This document shows, piece after piece, positions 43,807-56,300 of a stretch of 64,000 nucleotides of DNA. Both the position numbers and the translations under genes were made by a program. The DNA comes from Marthasterias glacialis (taxonomy: Eukaryota > Echinodermata > Asteroidea > Forcipulatida > Asteriidae): NCBI GenBank assembly GCA_911728455.2, contig OU452225.1, forward strand, positions 11,506,731 to 11,570,730. The letters are read 5' to 3'. The notes below the pieces were generated by a model, which ran no database searches, was not told the origin of the DNA, and was given only the letters and a program-made list of their open reading frames with translations. The number at the start of each line of letters is the position of its first letter. Position 1 is the first letter of the stretch.

Positions 43807-44095
43807 ATGTTGGTGGGCAGTCCTGTGCAATGCCAAACCTCTTTGCTCGGCGGGGGTCCAGTCAGTAGCCAAACCAAATCTGCCGATAAGCCAGGGATCA
43901 GCCCCCGGATGTGGTGCAAACAAACTGGTAAACGGCAGTAGCGGGGATATGCACACTGAATGGATACAGGCTTTTTACAAGGATTTACACAGAACAGTTA
44001 CACGGAAACTGACTGGGAAACATTATATTTATATTAGATATATAGATATTAATTGGGGTGATATATATATAAAATGTTGAGTATTAGTATTGTGG

Positions 44096-44480
44096 CATGT
44101 CGTGGCCGAGCGGTTAAGATTACCGGACTCAAGCTCTGGTGTTTCTGATCAGCAGAGTGTGGGTTCGAGTCCCGGTCGTGACACTTGTGTCCTTAAGCAA
44201 GACACTTAACCATTATTGCTTCGTCCTTCGGATGGGACGTAAAGCCATTGGGCCCGTGTGTTGTGTAATGCACATATAAGAACCCAGTACTTATTGTAAA
44301 GAGAATGGGTTTGCCCCGGTGTTTCTGGCATGGTCTGACAGCAATATGGGCCACCTCACCTTGTGTCCCTTTCAAGGTGTTGTATTATGGTTGCTTCGTC
44401 TCATAAAATCATTTGTAACAATCTCCACCAGATTTGATAATTCGTCAGGAGTATCATTTATGATATTATTATTATTATTA
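44096..44480 (+). mobile_element. tRNA-Leu-derived SINE (well preserved)
   Basis: Head GTCGTGGCCGAGCGGTTAAG, anticodon region ACTCAAGCTCT (CAA), B box GTGGGTTCGAGTCCC. Then TTAAGCAAGACACTTAACC and GATGGGACGTAAAGCC. It ends in (ATT)n running into the poly-T tract. Best-preserved head in the window. Confidence 0.88.
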
Positions 44481-44484
44481 TTAA

Positions 44485-44564
44485 AATTATTTTTGTTTTG
44501 GTGTTTTTTTTCCTTTTTTTTTTTTTTTAAATTTTTTTTTTTTTTATTTTTATTGTTTTTTTTT

Positions 44565-44597
<33 letters not shown>

Positions 44598-44600
44598 TTA
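44485..44600. repeat. T-rich low-complexity tract
   Basis: Nearly pure T over more than 100 bp following the SINE's (ATT)n tail. Confidence 0.9.
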
Positions 44601-44944
44601 TTATTGATATTTAATTAAGGATGCCCCATACTTCAACGCATGTTGCGTTGTGTTAGCCATGGCCGTCAATCCGGACACGGAGATATCTTAGTGTGATCAA
44701 CCTCTGTCTGGTTCCTACAATACACAGTATAATGACAGTTCTGACTATCATTTCATAAAATGAGACCAGACTACACTTCCTTGCAGCCTTAAGTTGTAAG
44801 TAAAAAAAGGCTGTGTCTGATTAGCGGAAACGGCTGGGGCTATGGCCTAATCGTCATGTGAACATGAGTTGAAGCATAGGCAACAGCAGCAGCAATAGCC
44901 AAAGCTGCCAACTCGGACACCACCTACAAGGTAAGTTGTAGAAA

Positions 44945-45737
44945 GTAAGATGGGGGTAATTAAGGACCTATATATGTTCTAAGGTCCTTGACTGGTCCCC
45001 TGTCTTTAAAGTAAGATGGGGTAATTAAGAACCTAGATATTCTGTAAGGTCCTTGACTGGTCCCCTGTCTTTAAAGTAAGATGGGGGTAATTAAGGACCT
45101 AGATATGTTTGTAAGGTCCTTGACTGGTCCCCTGTCTTTAAAGTAAGATGGGGGTAATTAAGGACCTACATATGTTTGTAAGGTCCTTGACTGGTCCCCT
45201 GTTTTTAAAGTAAGATGGGGTAATTAAGGACATAGATATATTTGTAAGGTCCTTGACTGGTCCCCTGTCTTTAAAGTAAGATGGGGTAATTAAGAACCTA
45301 GATATGTTTGTAAGGTCCTTGACTGGTCCCCTGTCATTAAAGTAAGATGGGGTAATTAAGGACCTAGATATGTCTGTAAGGTCCTTGACTGGTCCCCTGT
45401 CTTTAAAGTAAGATGGGGTCATTAAGGACCTAGATATGTTTGTAAGGTCCTTGACTAGTCCCCTGTTTTTAAAGTAAGATGGGGGTAATTAAGGACCTAG
45501 ATATGTTTGTAAGGTCCTTGACTGGTCCCATGTCTTTAAAGTAAGATGGAGTAATTAAGGGCCTAGATATGTTTGTAAGGTCCTTGACTGGTCCCCTGTT
45601 TTAAAGTAAGATGGGGGTAATTAAGGACCTAGATATGTTTGTAAGGTCCTTGACTGGTCCCCTGCCTTTAAAGTAAGATGGGGGTAATTAAGGACCTTGA
45701 TATATTTGTAAGGTCCTTGACTGGTCCCCTGTCTTTA
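44945..45737. repeat. 66/67-bp minisatellite, 12 units, each with a hairpin
   Basis: Units start GTAAGATGGGGGTAATTAAG and contain AAGGACCT ... AGGTCCTT, perfect 8-bp inverse arms 13 nt apart, then GACTGGTCCCCTGTCTTTAA. Starts at 44945, 45011, 45076, 45142, 45209, 45275, 45341, 45407, 45472, 45541, 45606 and 45673. Confidence 0.95.
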
Positions 45738-46117
45738 TCTGTAGGGATAAAGACCCATGGTTTTATTGGATGACACACACGCTCAACATATAACTACCAT
45801 ACTGGTACTACACAGGGGAATTCTTCTGAAAAAGGGAACAATAGAACAATGGCAGGACCCCACAAACCTGATCCTGAGTTTGTAGTGACATTCAAACAAA
45901 GGACTTTGAACAAAATGGACAATAGGTCCACGATTGCTATCACAAAGGAAAACAATGGGGTCCAAGTTTGTCGGGACAAACAGTTGAACAAAGGAGGGTC
46001 CACACTTGGAGACCGTCACACTTTTCATTTCATTTATTAATTCTTGTTGTGAAGCCCAGAAAAGCGAACTTAATCAATACTAGCAAAGAAACCCATGGAG
46101 AGAAGACAGTGAAGGAA

Positions 46118-46262
46118 GTTCCAGTTTTAGATGTGGGAGAAAAACCCAAGAGATTTATTCCAGGGAAAACCCACACAATCAGGTAGGGACTGAAAACCCA
46201 ATCCACATAGTGCCCCCGGTGGGATTCAAACCAGAGGAAAGATACCACTTGCTAACGCAAAC
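46118..46262 (-). mobile_element. tRNA-derived SINE (family of 7412-7575)
   Basis: Minus-sense body CAGTTTTAGATGTGGGAG, GGGAAAACCCACACAATCAG, and head GGTGGGATTCAAACC with TGCTAACGCAA. Confidence 0.65.
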
Positions 46263-47740
46263 ACACAACTGTCTTTACAAATACATGTGCACACACAGCA
46301 TTATGGCATGCAAAATTTAACAGGGTCAAAGGTGCATTTGGTAGGCAACCAGTAGGTTTCTAAAGGTTGGTACCTGTTATTATTCAAACACCTTGAGGTG
46401 TGACATCAGATGTTCAGGATAGCTTTGTATAAGAAACTGGTCCTTGAGTCGAGAGTCAAGTCGACATTTGGTTGAGTCACTACAATGCACAGAACAGAGG
46501 ACGATTACATTTCCTACTGTTATCAGTTTGTTTCCCACACAATCCAAACCAACAACTTACACGCCTATCCCTACCCCCCCCCCCCACCCCCGAAAAAACA
46601 AAAGACGGAAAAAGAGCAGTGACATTTCAAGTCACTTCTTAAATAGATCAAGCACTTTTCAAGGACTGCAGGAGCCCTGTAAATATTCAGGTAATTTCTC
46701 TTCACAAAATTTCTTAGTCTAATTACAGGTCTCATATGGGAGGAGACTCGTACTTTCTTTTCACCTATGCTCCTCAAGGAAACGAACATTTCACTGGCCT
46801 GAAACTACACATAGAGGCCACGGAGGCCAAGGTTTCTGTATCCCCTTGGGTGGATTTAACAAAACTATTCCTAACTTAGGACTAGTCCTAACTTATGACT
46901 AGTCCTATAAGTTAGGACGAGTTACTCGTCCTAACTCGAGATAAGACGCGTCTTAACTCTTTGAGAAATCGACCCCTGGTCTTGGCCTTGGTGCCCCATC
47001 AAAAGTTTCCCATAGCCTTTAAGATTTTCTTTTTGCCCATTGCAAAATGAATCTGGCCTTGCCCTATCAAAGATGAAAGTCCAGGCCAGAAATCAAAAAT
47101 GATTTCATTATTTGGTCACTTTCCGTCTTCTATATATATTTTTTTATTTTGTTCCATTATTTCTTTATATCTTTATTTAGTTATTGTTTGTATTAATTTT
47201 TTTTTATATTTTTACTTATTCACTCTGCACTCTGGACAACTTTTGTAAAAGTTTGTTTGAAATGTTCATAATATACACACACAAATAAAGAACGTAATAT
47301 ATCAGTTGAATATCAACACTCTTTTAACACTCTATTTACACTATACGCCTAACTTCATCATGAGCTGTTATCAACTAAGATTGATTTTTGTGACTTTCTA
47401 CTGAACAAGATGAAATTGGTCCCAAGCTTTCAACTGGACTTTCACAGTTCCCCATAACCATCTAAAAGTAATTTATTTCTTTACAATCATAACCATTCAC
47501 CCATAGAAGGCTAATATTGTTGATTTTTTAACTACATTTTTTCAATTAATTTGTCTGGAAAAATAATAACAGTAAAAAAAAAAACATTTCATTTTTTTTT
47601 ATTGTGTGTCAGATGGACAGAGGAACAAATGAGTCAAATCTAGCTGAGATTGCACCGAATGTAAGTCTACTGCCAAGCATCTGTTGTGGGGGGGGGGAGC
47701 TCTTCTACATTGGTCATGTTGCACGGGGAAATGTTGGATG

Positions 47741-47986
47741 TATAGAGCGTTCTCATTGACGTCACATTTCCGCCATGCTGGAGGACAGCTACGCACATGG
47801 CATGAGCTATTTGTACACAGCTCTATGGCAAGATACGCACACGTGTCAACCATTCAGCATTGCATTTCCTATACGCGTAGAACATGTCCACATTGCGTGC
47901 ACCTACCGGTACTGATTTCTGTGCGTTACGCATGCGTGCTTGTACTCCAAGTTGTCAGCCGATACGTCATACGAGAACGCTCTATA
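47741..47986. mobile_element. TIR MITE, family L
   Basis: Perfect 14-bp ends TATAGAGCGTTCTC / GAGAACGCTCTATA, with subterminal TGACGTCA and TACGTCAT. Non-coding. Confidence 0.68.
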
Positions 47987-48101
47987 GGGTCCAACAATAC
48001 TACAGAGGAAAGTTGAGGGAAAGAGATCACGGGGAAGACCAAAGGCAGCCTGGTGGCGACAACACTCACGACTGGACTGGACTCTCTTATTCACACCCGC
48101 A

Positions 48102-48275
48102 ATAGACCTTATGCACATGACGTCATTTGAGTAGGGCGCCCTCGCCTAGAGGTCAAAATGAGGTTGTTCATTGGCCAATCATGTGCGCCGCCCGTACAAA
48201 TGTCTGCGTTTCCATTGTTTCATCATCGATTTACCTCTAAGATGGCAGCGTGATGACGTCAATGCATAAGGTATA
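48102..48275. mobile_element. TIR MITE, family M
   Basis: ATAGACCTTATGCACATGAC pairs with GATGACGTCAATGCATAAGG. A matching right half (TTTACCTCTAACATGGCGGC, GACGTCAATGCGTAAGGTCT) lies at about 11750-11820. Confidence 0.68.
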
Positions 48276-48346
48276 TACAGGGTGCACTAGACCGCTTTGC
48301 CTGGAGACAAAGATGGCTGCCACCCACCCTCAATCAGAGGATGGTA

Positions 48347-48510
48347 CCAGGGCCCAATTTCATAGAGCTAAGCAAAACTAAGCAGGATACCAGTCACATA
48401 TTGTACATGTGACATGCTATTTTGGCTGGTTACCTTATTCTGGTAAGCATAATTTTGTTTGTGCTTAGCTATTTTTAGTGCTTAAGCAGCTCTATGAAAT
48501 TGGACCCAGG
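48347..48510. mobile_element. Foldback element, family C
   Basis: CCAGGGCCCAATTTCATAGA pairs with TCTATGAAATTGGACCCAGG. The interior AAGCAGGATACCAGTCACAT and CTGGTTACC are shared with the next copy. Confidence 0.75.
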
Positions 48511-48680
48511 GTCCAATGTAATAGAGCTGCTTAAGCAGAAAATATTGCTTAAAAAATTTCTGCTAAGCAAAAAGAAACTGGATACCAGTTACATTTTGTA
48601 CATAAGACATGTTATTTTGGCTGGTAACCTTGGTACTCTGATAAGCCTAATTTTGTTGTGCTTAGCTGAAATTGGGTCCA
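48511..48680. mobile_element. Foldback element, family C (adjacent second copy)
   Basis: GTCCAATGTAATAGAGCTGC to GCTGAAATTGGGTCC, directly abutting the previous copy. The interior GGATACCAGTTACATTTTGT matches it. Confidence 0.7.
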
Positions 48681-50138
48681 GATGGGGATGATGTTTGTAG
48701 GTCAAATGTTGCAACCGTTTGAAGCTGTACGGGGCATTTGGTACAAGCTAGAGCATGTTCGTGTGCGCACTATGGTTAAGTAAAGGTCGACCATGGTTGA
48801 CTGCTGTGGTCGACCATTTGGAACCAGCCTCAGGACCTTGGTTTCTTCCCAGGTCCCGGTAGCCTTGTTTCATGTCAACCTGTCTGAAGCACAGAAGGGA
48901 ACCAGTGATGAAATTGCAGAATGGGGGAAATTCATGGAAATGCACATATCAGTGCCGACAAAGAACTGTGTGTAAACTAGACCACCTAACAGGTCGTTCA
49001 AGTGTATACGTCACTGCGCATGTGCATTGCTAGTCAGTGGTCAACCACAGTTCGACCAAATGTGCACACTCGAACTTGCTCCTAGCGGCCACCACGGTCC
49101 AAAAATGGTTACTAAGCAAGCTAATAGCACTTTACACATGAGAACAGGTCCACATGTAATGGCGTTGCGACCCATGGAATGTGGCATTTACCAGAGCGTC
49201 ATACGTACACTTTCTGACACTGAGACATACACCGACTGTATTGACCGTATTTTTGACTGCATGAGGGCGCTTTCTACGGCAAATTTCATTGCATCACAAC
49301 TACTATATTCTTTTTACTGCCGGCATGTTGTTTTCTTCTCTCAATGGCCGAATAAATAATAATAACAATCCAAAAACCAGTTCGCTTGCATCACGTAAAG
49401 TTGGTTTACAAACGCCCTCATGCGGTCAAAAATACTGCAAATTGGTACACAGCCCTTAGTTTACTATACTGTGCACATTTTATTTCTTCAGATTTCAACT
49501 GTTCCACATTGACTCCAGTTCTAATGCTCGGCCACAATGCATCAAAACATTGTCACTTGTAACATCTTACGAAACCTTCACTGGGCGGATTCAAAGCAGC
49601 TGAGAATGGCACCAGACTAAAAGTGCCCGTGAAGCTTGACGAGTCAGATCCTGGTTTCTCCACCTGGTCAGTGCCAGAACTGAGAATGGCGTAACATCCT
49701 CATACTTGGCACCGGCAGAATCCAGAAGTTTGTCCGTCAACTTCTTCTTTGCTTTAGATCAATCACTTGTCTACAGCAAAAAGAGGGATTTAAGCCAACG
49801 ACCCAACTGCACCAACCTCAAAAAGACATCATGTTTGGCGCTGGACGATGAGGAGAGCAACTCATTATCTCATTATCTGCAATGAGACGCTCTCTTTTTT
49901 TCCCACATGACTTCCATCACTAGCAATTGTGATATCTTGTGTAGATGGGAGAACAACAAAGTCCACACACCGTTTTCCAGATGCCAGAGTCAATAGTTAC
50001 CATTTTCACCTGACTACAGTCAGTCAACTTGAATAGAGATATTAGTTTTTCCTTTCCTACCTGGGTAGAACCATCTACCCACATGACATTAGTACTATTA
50101 TCAAGTTCTCCACACAATCGCCACAATGGTTTGATGTG

Positions 50139-50144
50139 TTTATT
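50139..50144 (-). terminator. Candidate poly(A) signal of the gp130-like (-) gene
   Basis: AATAAA in minus sense 12 nt after the stop codon. That is close but possible; unconfirmed. Confidence 0.25.
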
Positions 50145-50155
50145 TTTTTCTGACA

Positions 50156-50353
50156 CTAATTTAAAGGTACTTCTGTTGTTGTTGGTTCTGCCATGATAGG
50201 TTCTCTACTTGGATCTTTCTTTCCATCAGGCATGGTGCTGTTGCACGAGGTAACGCCATTTTCAACAAAACTTTGCGTGATCAGTTCATCATATCGTTCT
50301 TCCTCACAAGGTGCTCGGCGTTGTGGACTGCCATATAGGTAAAAATTATCATT
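50156..50353 (-). CDS. gp130-like (-) terminal exon: short tail
   Basis: Encodes NDNFYLYGSPQRRAPCEEER, YDELITQSFVENG and a TAG stop after EVPLN. The YDELI segment corresponds to FDELI in the + strand copy. Acceptor TTTTAACAG. Confidence 0.82.
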   Translation of the reverse strand, partial: NDNFYLYGSPQRRAPCEEERYDELITQSFVENGVTSCNSTMPDGKKDPSREPIMAEPTTTEVPLN

Positions 50354-53300
50354 CTGTTAAAAAAAAAACATGAAAGAAAATGAGATGAAACCTCAGTGAA
50401 GTGAAAATGAATATAATTTTACACTCATGTATTCACCCGATTGATTTTAACTTCAGTTGCTTGTTAACCAGTAATGCTGGAAGACATGTATACATGTACG
50501 TGCAAAACTTCAGGACCAGAAAATAGATTCCCGATCAACCCGTTTTGAAATTGTACATGGGATGCCGTTAGCAGATCGAGGAACAAAAGGTACTGGAGTT
50601 CACGCCTGAATTTATCCCTTTTTCTGGACATTATTGTGCCGTCCCCAATTCTAATCCTTCATCCTTTTGTTGGACATACAAGGATTACAAGAGATCGATA
50701 GGCTGCCACCATTGTTCACCATTGTATTCGGCTTGGGGGGTTAGGCCGAGGTTCCAGCATGCCATAGCAGATTATCATCTGCCAGGGGTTAAGCAGATTC
50801 ACTGTGACCACAAATCACATTTTCTCGAAAGAGACAAAAAAATCCTGTTGCATTTTATGAGAGCGTTTTGTCGTCTTGACTTGGTTATTAAGTAATGGTT
50901 TCATTGTGACTACAATATTCTCTAAACAATTATTCCGAAAAATCAGAAAAATGACCCAGTGGGTGAACACAACTTGCTTTCGGAAACCCCATCGGTAGGT
51001 GGTTCAAGACAAAGTGACATACATGGGAATCCAAGGCTCCTAAAAAATGTTTGGATCCGCTTGAGATTAAGTGCCAAGGCTTACCTGGATGTGATGAGGC
51101 AGTTTGATTTCTGGAATCTTGGATTTCTTGAAACAAATATAAAGCTTAAATCCGAGAATAAAAATGACCACAAAGAGAACTGCTCCCACAATAATGAGTA
51201 CTGCTGTGACAACTGCCGCTGGATCAGCTGGGGGGGGGGAAACCACGATAAGTTAACTTGACAAAACCGCAATTTGACCACAATAAACACCAATATCTGA
51301 TCACATTACTGGGGAAAATTAAACAACAAGTTTCAGGTTGTCCTTTTCCAAGAAACCAAGAGACAAGGACAAGTAAAATGCAGATTTTGTAGTGTCCACA
51401 GCTGACATAGAGGGCATGCACGGCAGACACGGCAGACACTGAGACATGTCTCTGAGACAAGATTAATAATAAGATTAATACCGGAGTCTTATATAGCGCA
51501 CGTATCTACCAACCTAGGTACTCAAGGCACTTACTATATTATTTCTCAGGAAGGCTTTTGAGTTCTTTTTGTTTATGAGAGCCATTTATTTAGCAGCTTG
51601 GTAAGGGTTTACAAGGTGCTGTGGCGCATTCAGCAGCCACTGCCAGAAACACCGGGGCAAACCCCGTCTCCTCCTCTTAGCAATAAGTGTAATGTTTTTT
51701 GTTTTTTTTAATTTCTTTTATGTGCATTACACAACACACGGGACCAACGGCTCTACGTCCCATCCGAAGGACAAAGCAATAATGATTAAGTGTCTTGCTT
51801 AAGTGTCAAGACGGGGACTCGAACCCACGCTCTGCTGATCAGAACACCAAGGCTGGAGTCCAGTGCGCTTGACCGCTCGGCCACGACACACCACAACGAG
51901 ATAATATACAAAGGAGAGTCTTACCACGAGGTAACGCAGGAATGTAGCAATTATCTACGTCAGAGGAGCCTGCTGAATTACGAGCCACTATGGTTAAGTT
52001 GTAGTCATGAAACAAGTCTACACCTGCAATAGAAATACAACATGACATAAATAAAGTTACCTGAAGAAAACGCCTCTATACTGACCTTGTCCTATCCCTA
52101 CCCAAAGCTCTAAATAATATTTTTTTTTTTTCATACAGACATGCGACTTTGAATTTGCCAACAAACAAACAAAAGACGAAACAGCCAATCATCACCTGAC
52201 TTTGTATGGAGTTTTGTTTGGCACTATTATCAAAGGAAAAAATAAAAACGGGAAAGTAGCTGGGCTTCATTTCATAGAGCTGTTTAAAGCCCCAGCTCAA
52301 CATTGGTAAACTGACTGTAAATGCTTCCATTCTTTGCACAAATCAAGATATTTGTAATCAAACCAATCTGTGAAAAAGTCAGCTCATTTCATTGTTTCAT
52401 TTGCGAGAAAACGCATAACAGTAGGCAGAGTTTTCGTCTCACTAAGACGAAAACTAATTTTGGTTCTTTTTTCGTTTATTATTTTAAAATGATAACACTT
52501 CAGGCAGAAATATTTCAAGGACAGTTTTCTACCATCATTATCTTTATACCATGTAAGGTATATGTAAAACTGTGAATGTTTTTCTTCCTACCAATGTTGA
52601 GCTGGGGCTTTAGAACTATTTTGCTTAATAACTTTCTACCAAGCTAAAATGAACAGGAAACCAAGGGGCTAGTAGACTGTGCATTTTACTTGCCCCCAGG
52701 AAGTTTTTGTTGCCCAAATTTTAAACAAGTATTGTCATAAATGTATCTTTCTGATACTAATGGTAGCAATCACAACCAGTTCAGCTGTCAAATGAGGTTA
52801 CACTCACACACTCAAAAATAAGTGAACACATGCATTATTCACATCTGAAAAGGAAGAAGTATGAGCATTATAAACAAGTACGTTGCACAGTTTTTAGCAG
52901 CCTACAGGGCAAGTTGAAAAGTGGTGTCTACTAGCCCGTAACAGTTTATACTAAACAATGTACGCCGGGCTAGTGCTAAGCATGAGCCCTTTATGTAGAC
53001 TGGTATTTTGGCAGGTAACCTTATTCTGGTAAGCAAAACTGTTTTTTTTGCTTTGCTCTGTTGAAATTGGGCCCCTGGTCAGCTGAAAAGCTGCATACCT
53101 GATTATCATATTTACAGATGGTAGCCATATCACTAAAATGATTTTCAATATGCCGTTGTTCAGAAAAGTAAATAATTAATGCAGCAAAATAAACCACCAG
53201 CATGCAACTAAGTAAAATAACCCCAACAGAAGAATATGAAAACCTGTAAGATTGCCAGGACAAATATACTGACGATAATACTAAACGCAGTATGGTTACC

Positions 53301-56300
53301 TCGAAGCCGATGTTTAGTGACGTTTGGATCCATGGTTATGACGGAGGAGTTTTCTTTCTTAACAATTATGTCGTAGCTAAGAATTTTCCCATTGCTCTTG
53401 TCCTCAGGAAAGAGCTGTTACACAAAACAGACATTCACATCAGGTTTAGATCTCCTTAAAGGCATTGCATACGTTTGGTAATGACTCTGAACATTTTTGG
53501 CAATAAAAACTTACTTGGTAAGGAGTACAGCAGCTTTGGATAGTATAATGCATTTTGAGAAATGTTTCACTTCGAAGTACTGCAGTTATGGAAAAATATA
53601 TCACTTTTTATCCCCCAAAAACTTGAATCTGAGAAGCGTTATGGCCGTAACGCTTCTCAGAATGTGTATTCCAATGACGGATACTTCTTCTGCGTGAACG
53701 CAACCGCTCCAGATTTTTGGCGATATCTCAAAAACGCTGCCACCTTTTGAAATGAAATTTACACAGGTTAGTTTTATGGTATGTATCTACAATTATATAG
53801 CATTAATGCAAACGTACGGTTCCAAAAACCAAAGGTATACTTTGCCTTTAATACTGTTTATATACACATGGTTCTATTGGGAAAGATTTTTTTAATCAAA
53901 CTTCTTGTAAAATTTCTTGGATAAATAAATATGAGCAGTGTAATGCATTAGGGGCACCAGAAGTGGGTGGTAGGTGGTGGATTTCCCCCCCCCCTCCATC
54001 AATGTGTCATTTAATATTCTGTGATTTTATGATAGTGATTTTTTAGCCTTTGAGAAAGACTCTGCCAGGGTCGAAACGTGAGGCCATTAAATTTTTATGC
54101 ATGCTGTGATATGAAGAAATAATATTAATATGCCTGCATACACTATGCAGTTGAACAAATAATTTGGCCGGATACAATCCTTTAACCATAATCTTGTCTT
54201 ACCGACCAACTAAGATTAGCCTCATTGGTTCCTCCGATTCTTGTGCAGAGAAATTTAAGATCCACTCCAGACTCTGGTGCTGAGGGAGCAAACAACAACA
54301 CATAATTTGATTAATAGCAAAGACTTTCACCTCGATAAGATTGTTCCACTGCTTTCCTTTCAAATCAATGAACCCAAACTAGACTGGAAGAGGAATTTGT
54401 TTATTGTTGTTGTTTTAAATTGTGTTGGGAATCAAGATTACAATACCATGCATTTATTAGGTGTAACCCATTGCATCAAAGTGCCTTAAGGCTGGTTTAT
54501 AGTCGGTCGCGCGACGGTCGCGCGACAGTAAAATTGACGCACGACGTGGTTTATAGTCCAAGCTGACGCCTCAGCGACTATAGACTGCAATGATAAGGCT
54601 CAGCGTCCAGCGATCACAGCGTCCAGCGATTATCATCACGCGACGAACTATAAACCAGCATTTACACTATTACTACCCCTGTTCATCGGGCCTTGAGCAC
54701 TCCTGAAACATCCTCAACTCCTTAAGAGTATGCAGCACCGGCAGCCACATGGGCACACAGGTTGCTAATCATTCTCATCGTCAATCTCTACCCTCACAGG
54801 TACCGATTTACTCCTGGGTAGTGAGAAGCAATTATCGTTGAGTGTTTTGCCCAATGACACATGTGTCGTGATTTTGCTGAGACATGTGGATAAAAATCTA
54901 AAGGTAACTAGGGTAGGATTCAAACCTACAATTTTCAGTTCTCAGTTAAGCTAATTTCTGCTTGATCACGACGGTTCCGTCGCAGCGCAAGCAAAACCTA
55001 GGTGTGTTGGGTCTGGCATGTCATGGCCGAGCGGTCTAGTGCACTGGACGTAAGCTCTGGGGTCGTGGCCGAGCGGTCTAACCCACTGGACTCAAGCTCA
55101 GGTGTTGTAGGCGAGCAGTCTAACCCACTGGACTCAAGCTCTGGTGTCGTTGCCGAGCGGTCTAACCCACTGGACTCAAGCTCAGGTGTAGTTGCCGTAT
55201 TTTGCTGAGTCTTGTAAATCTACTTTGAGCAAGATTTCAACACTACAGACTTTCTGTATGATAAATCACTGCATACTCATCAGTGACTTCCCAGTTCTAC
55301 ATATAAAAACTGAACATACAAAATTCTTGTTTACCTATTTCTTTAGTCCTTCCTAGAAGTGAAACTTGTTGACTTGGCAGAACAGTAGTGGGTTGTTGCC
55401 ACATTACACCAATGTTGATACTATACACACTATTGGCTTTAAGGCCACGGATGGGAAACACAAAACGAGAGCACCTACTGGCACCAACAGTCTGAATTCA
55501 AGGCGGGAAAACAAAACAAATCACCTTGAGATTTTTAACCAACAGTTTGAAGAAATGTTGAACCCTTTATGCATTCTTTTCAGAAGACAAATGTGCAATA
55601 GCCCAACAGCCATAATATTGTTCTCATGACATACATGTACTCTGACTGTGTTCCAAATTCCATGCTTGTATCATCAAAGGCACAATTAGTATAGTTCCCC
55701 AAAAATGTTTCCCCCCCCACCCCCCATCTGCCCCACTTCAACACCAAGTAGTGTACACGATAAACACCTTGACTTATACAGCACTTTAATTTGTCATAAC
55801 AAGAGGATAATAAGACACTTCAGGATGATTTCGGGGCAGCAGACCCAATTTTATAAAGCCGTTAAGCACAAAGAAAGTGCTTAGCACAGAAAAAGTTTGC
55901 TTAGAAGAAACAGGTTCCCAGCCCAAAATATCATATGTTTATTGTATGTGACTGGTTTCTCACTAATTTGGATCTGCACAAAAAGTTGATACTTGTGGCA
56001 GTCCAGCATTCTCCTGCAAAAAAAATTATGTCCAGACCAAGCTATCACCCTCAAGAGGAGAAATACAAGTTGCACCAGAGTCGTTTTAAGGGAAGAAACA
56101 CTTTCCAATATCCCACCAACCACAATAGCTTTAAAGCCCCAGCTCAACATTGGTAAACCAACTGTAAACGCTTTCATTCTTTGCACAAACCAAGATATTT
56201 GTAATAAAACCAACCTGTGAAAATGTCAGCTTATTTCGTTGTTTCATTGGCCAGAAAACGGTGAAAAAGCATTCAGCATTTTTGTACGCATTCCTATAGG

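Larger units (their letters stand above)
32701..50155. other. Intergenic repeat field between convergent receptor genes
   Basis: No supported protein gene. Listed separately: palindrome 33395-33560, TIR element 33837-34158, tandem arrays 36278-36870, 37207-37860 and 44945-45737, SINEs, and foldback elements at 41942, 47741, 48102, 48347 and 48511. The stretches 34570-36200, 39220-41100, 42110-43600 and 49090-50155 are AT-rich with nothing I can name. Confidence 0.5.

Noticed and set aside
44096..44185. Possible functional tRNA-Leu(CAA) gene
   Set aside because: The acceptor stem has mismatches and the head continues into a SINE body shared with several other copies.
45138..45422. Repeat peptide frame on - strand
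   Set aside because: It comes from the 66/67-bp array in a run where the period happens to be 66; neighbouring 67-bp units break the frame.
47684..48016. 110-codon open frame on + strand
   Set aside because: It overlaps the TIR element 47741-47986 and has no domain similarity.
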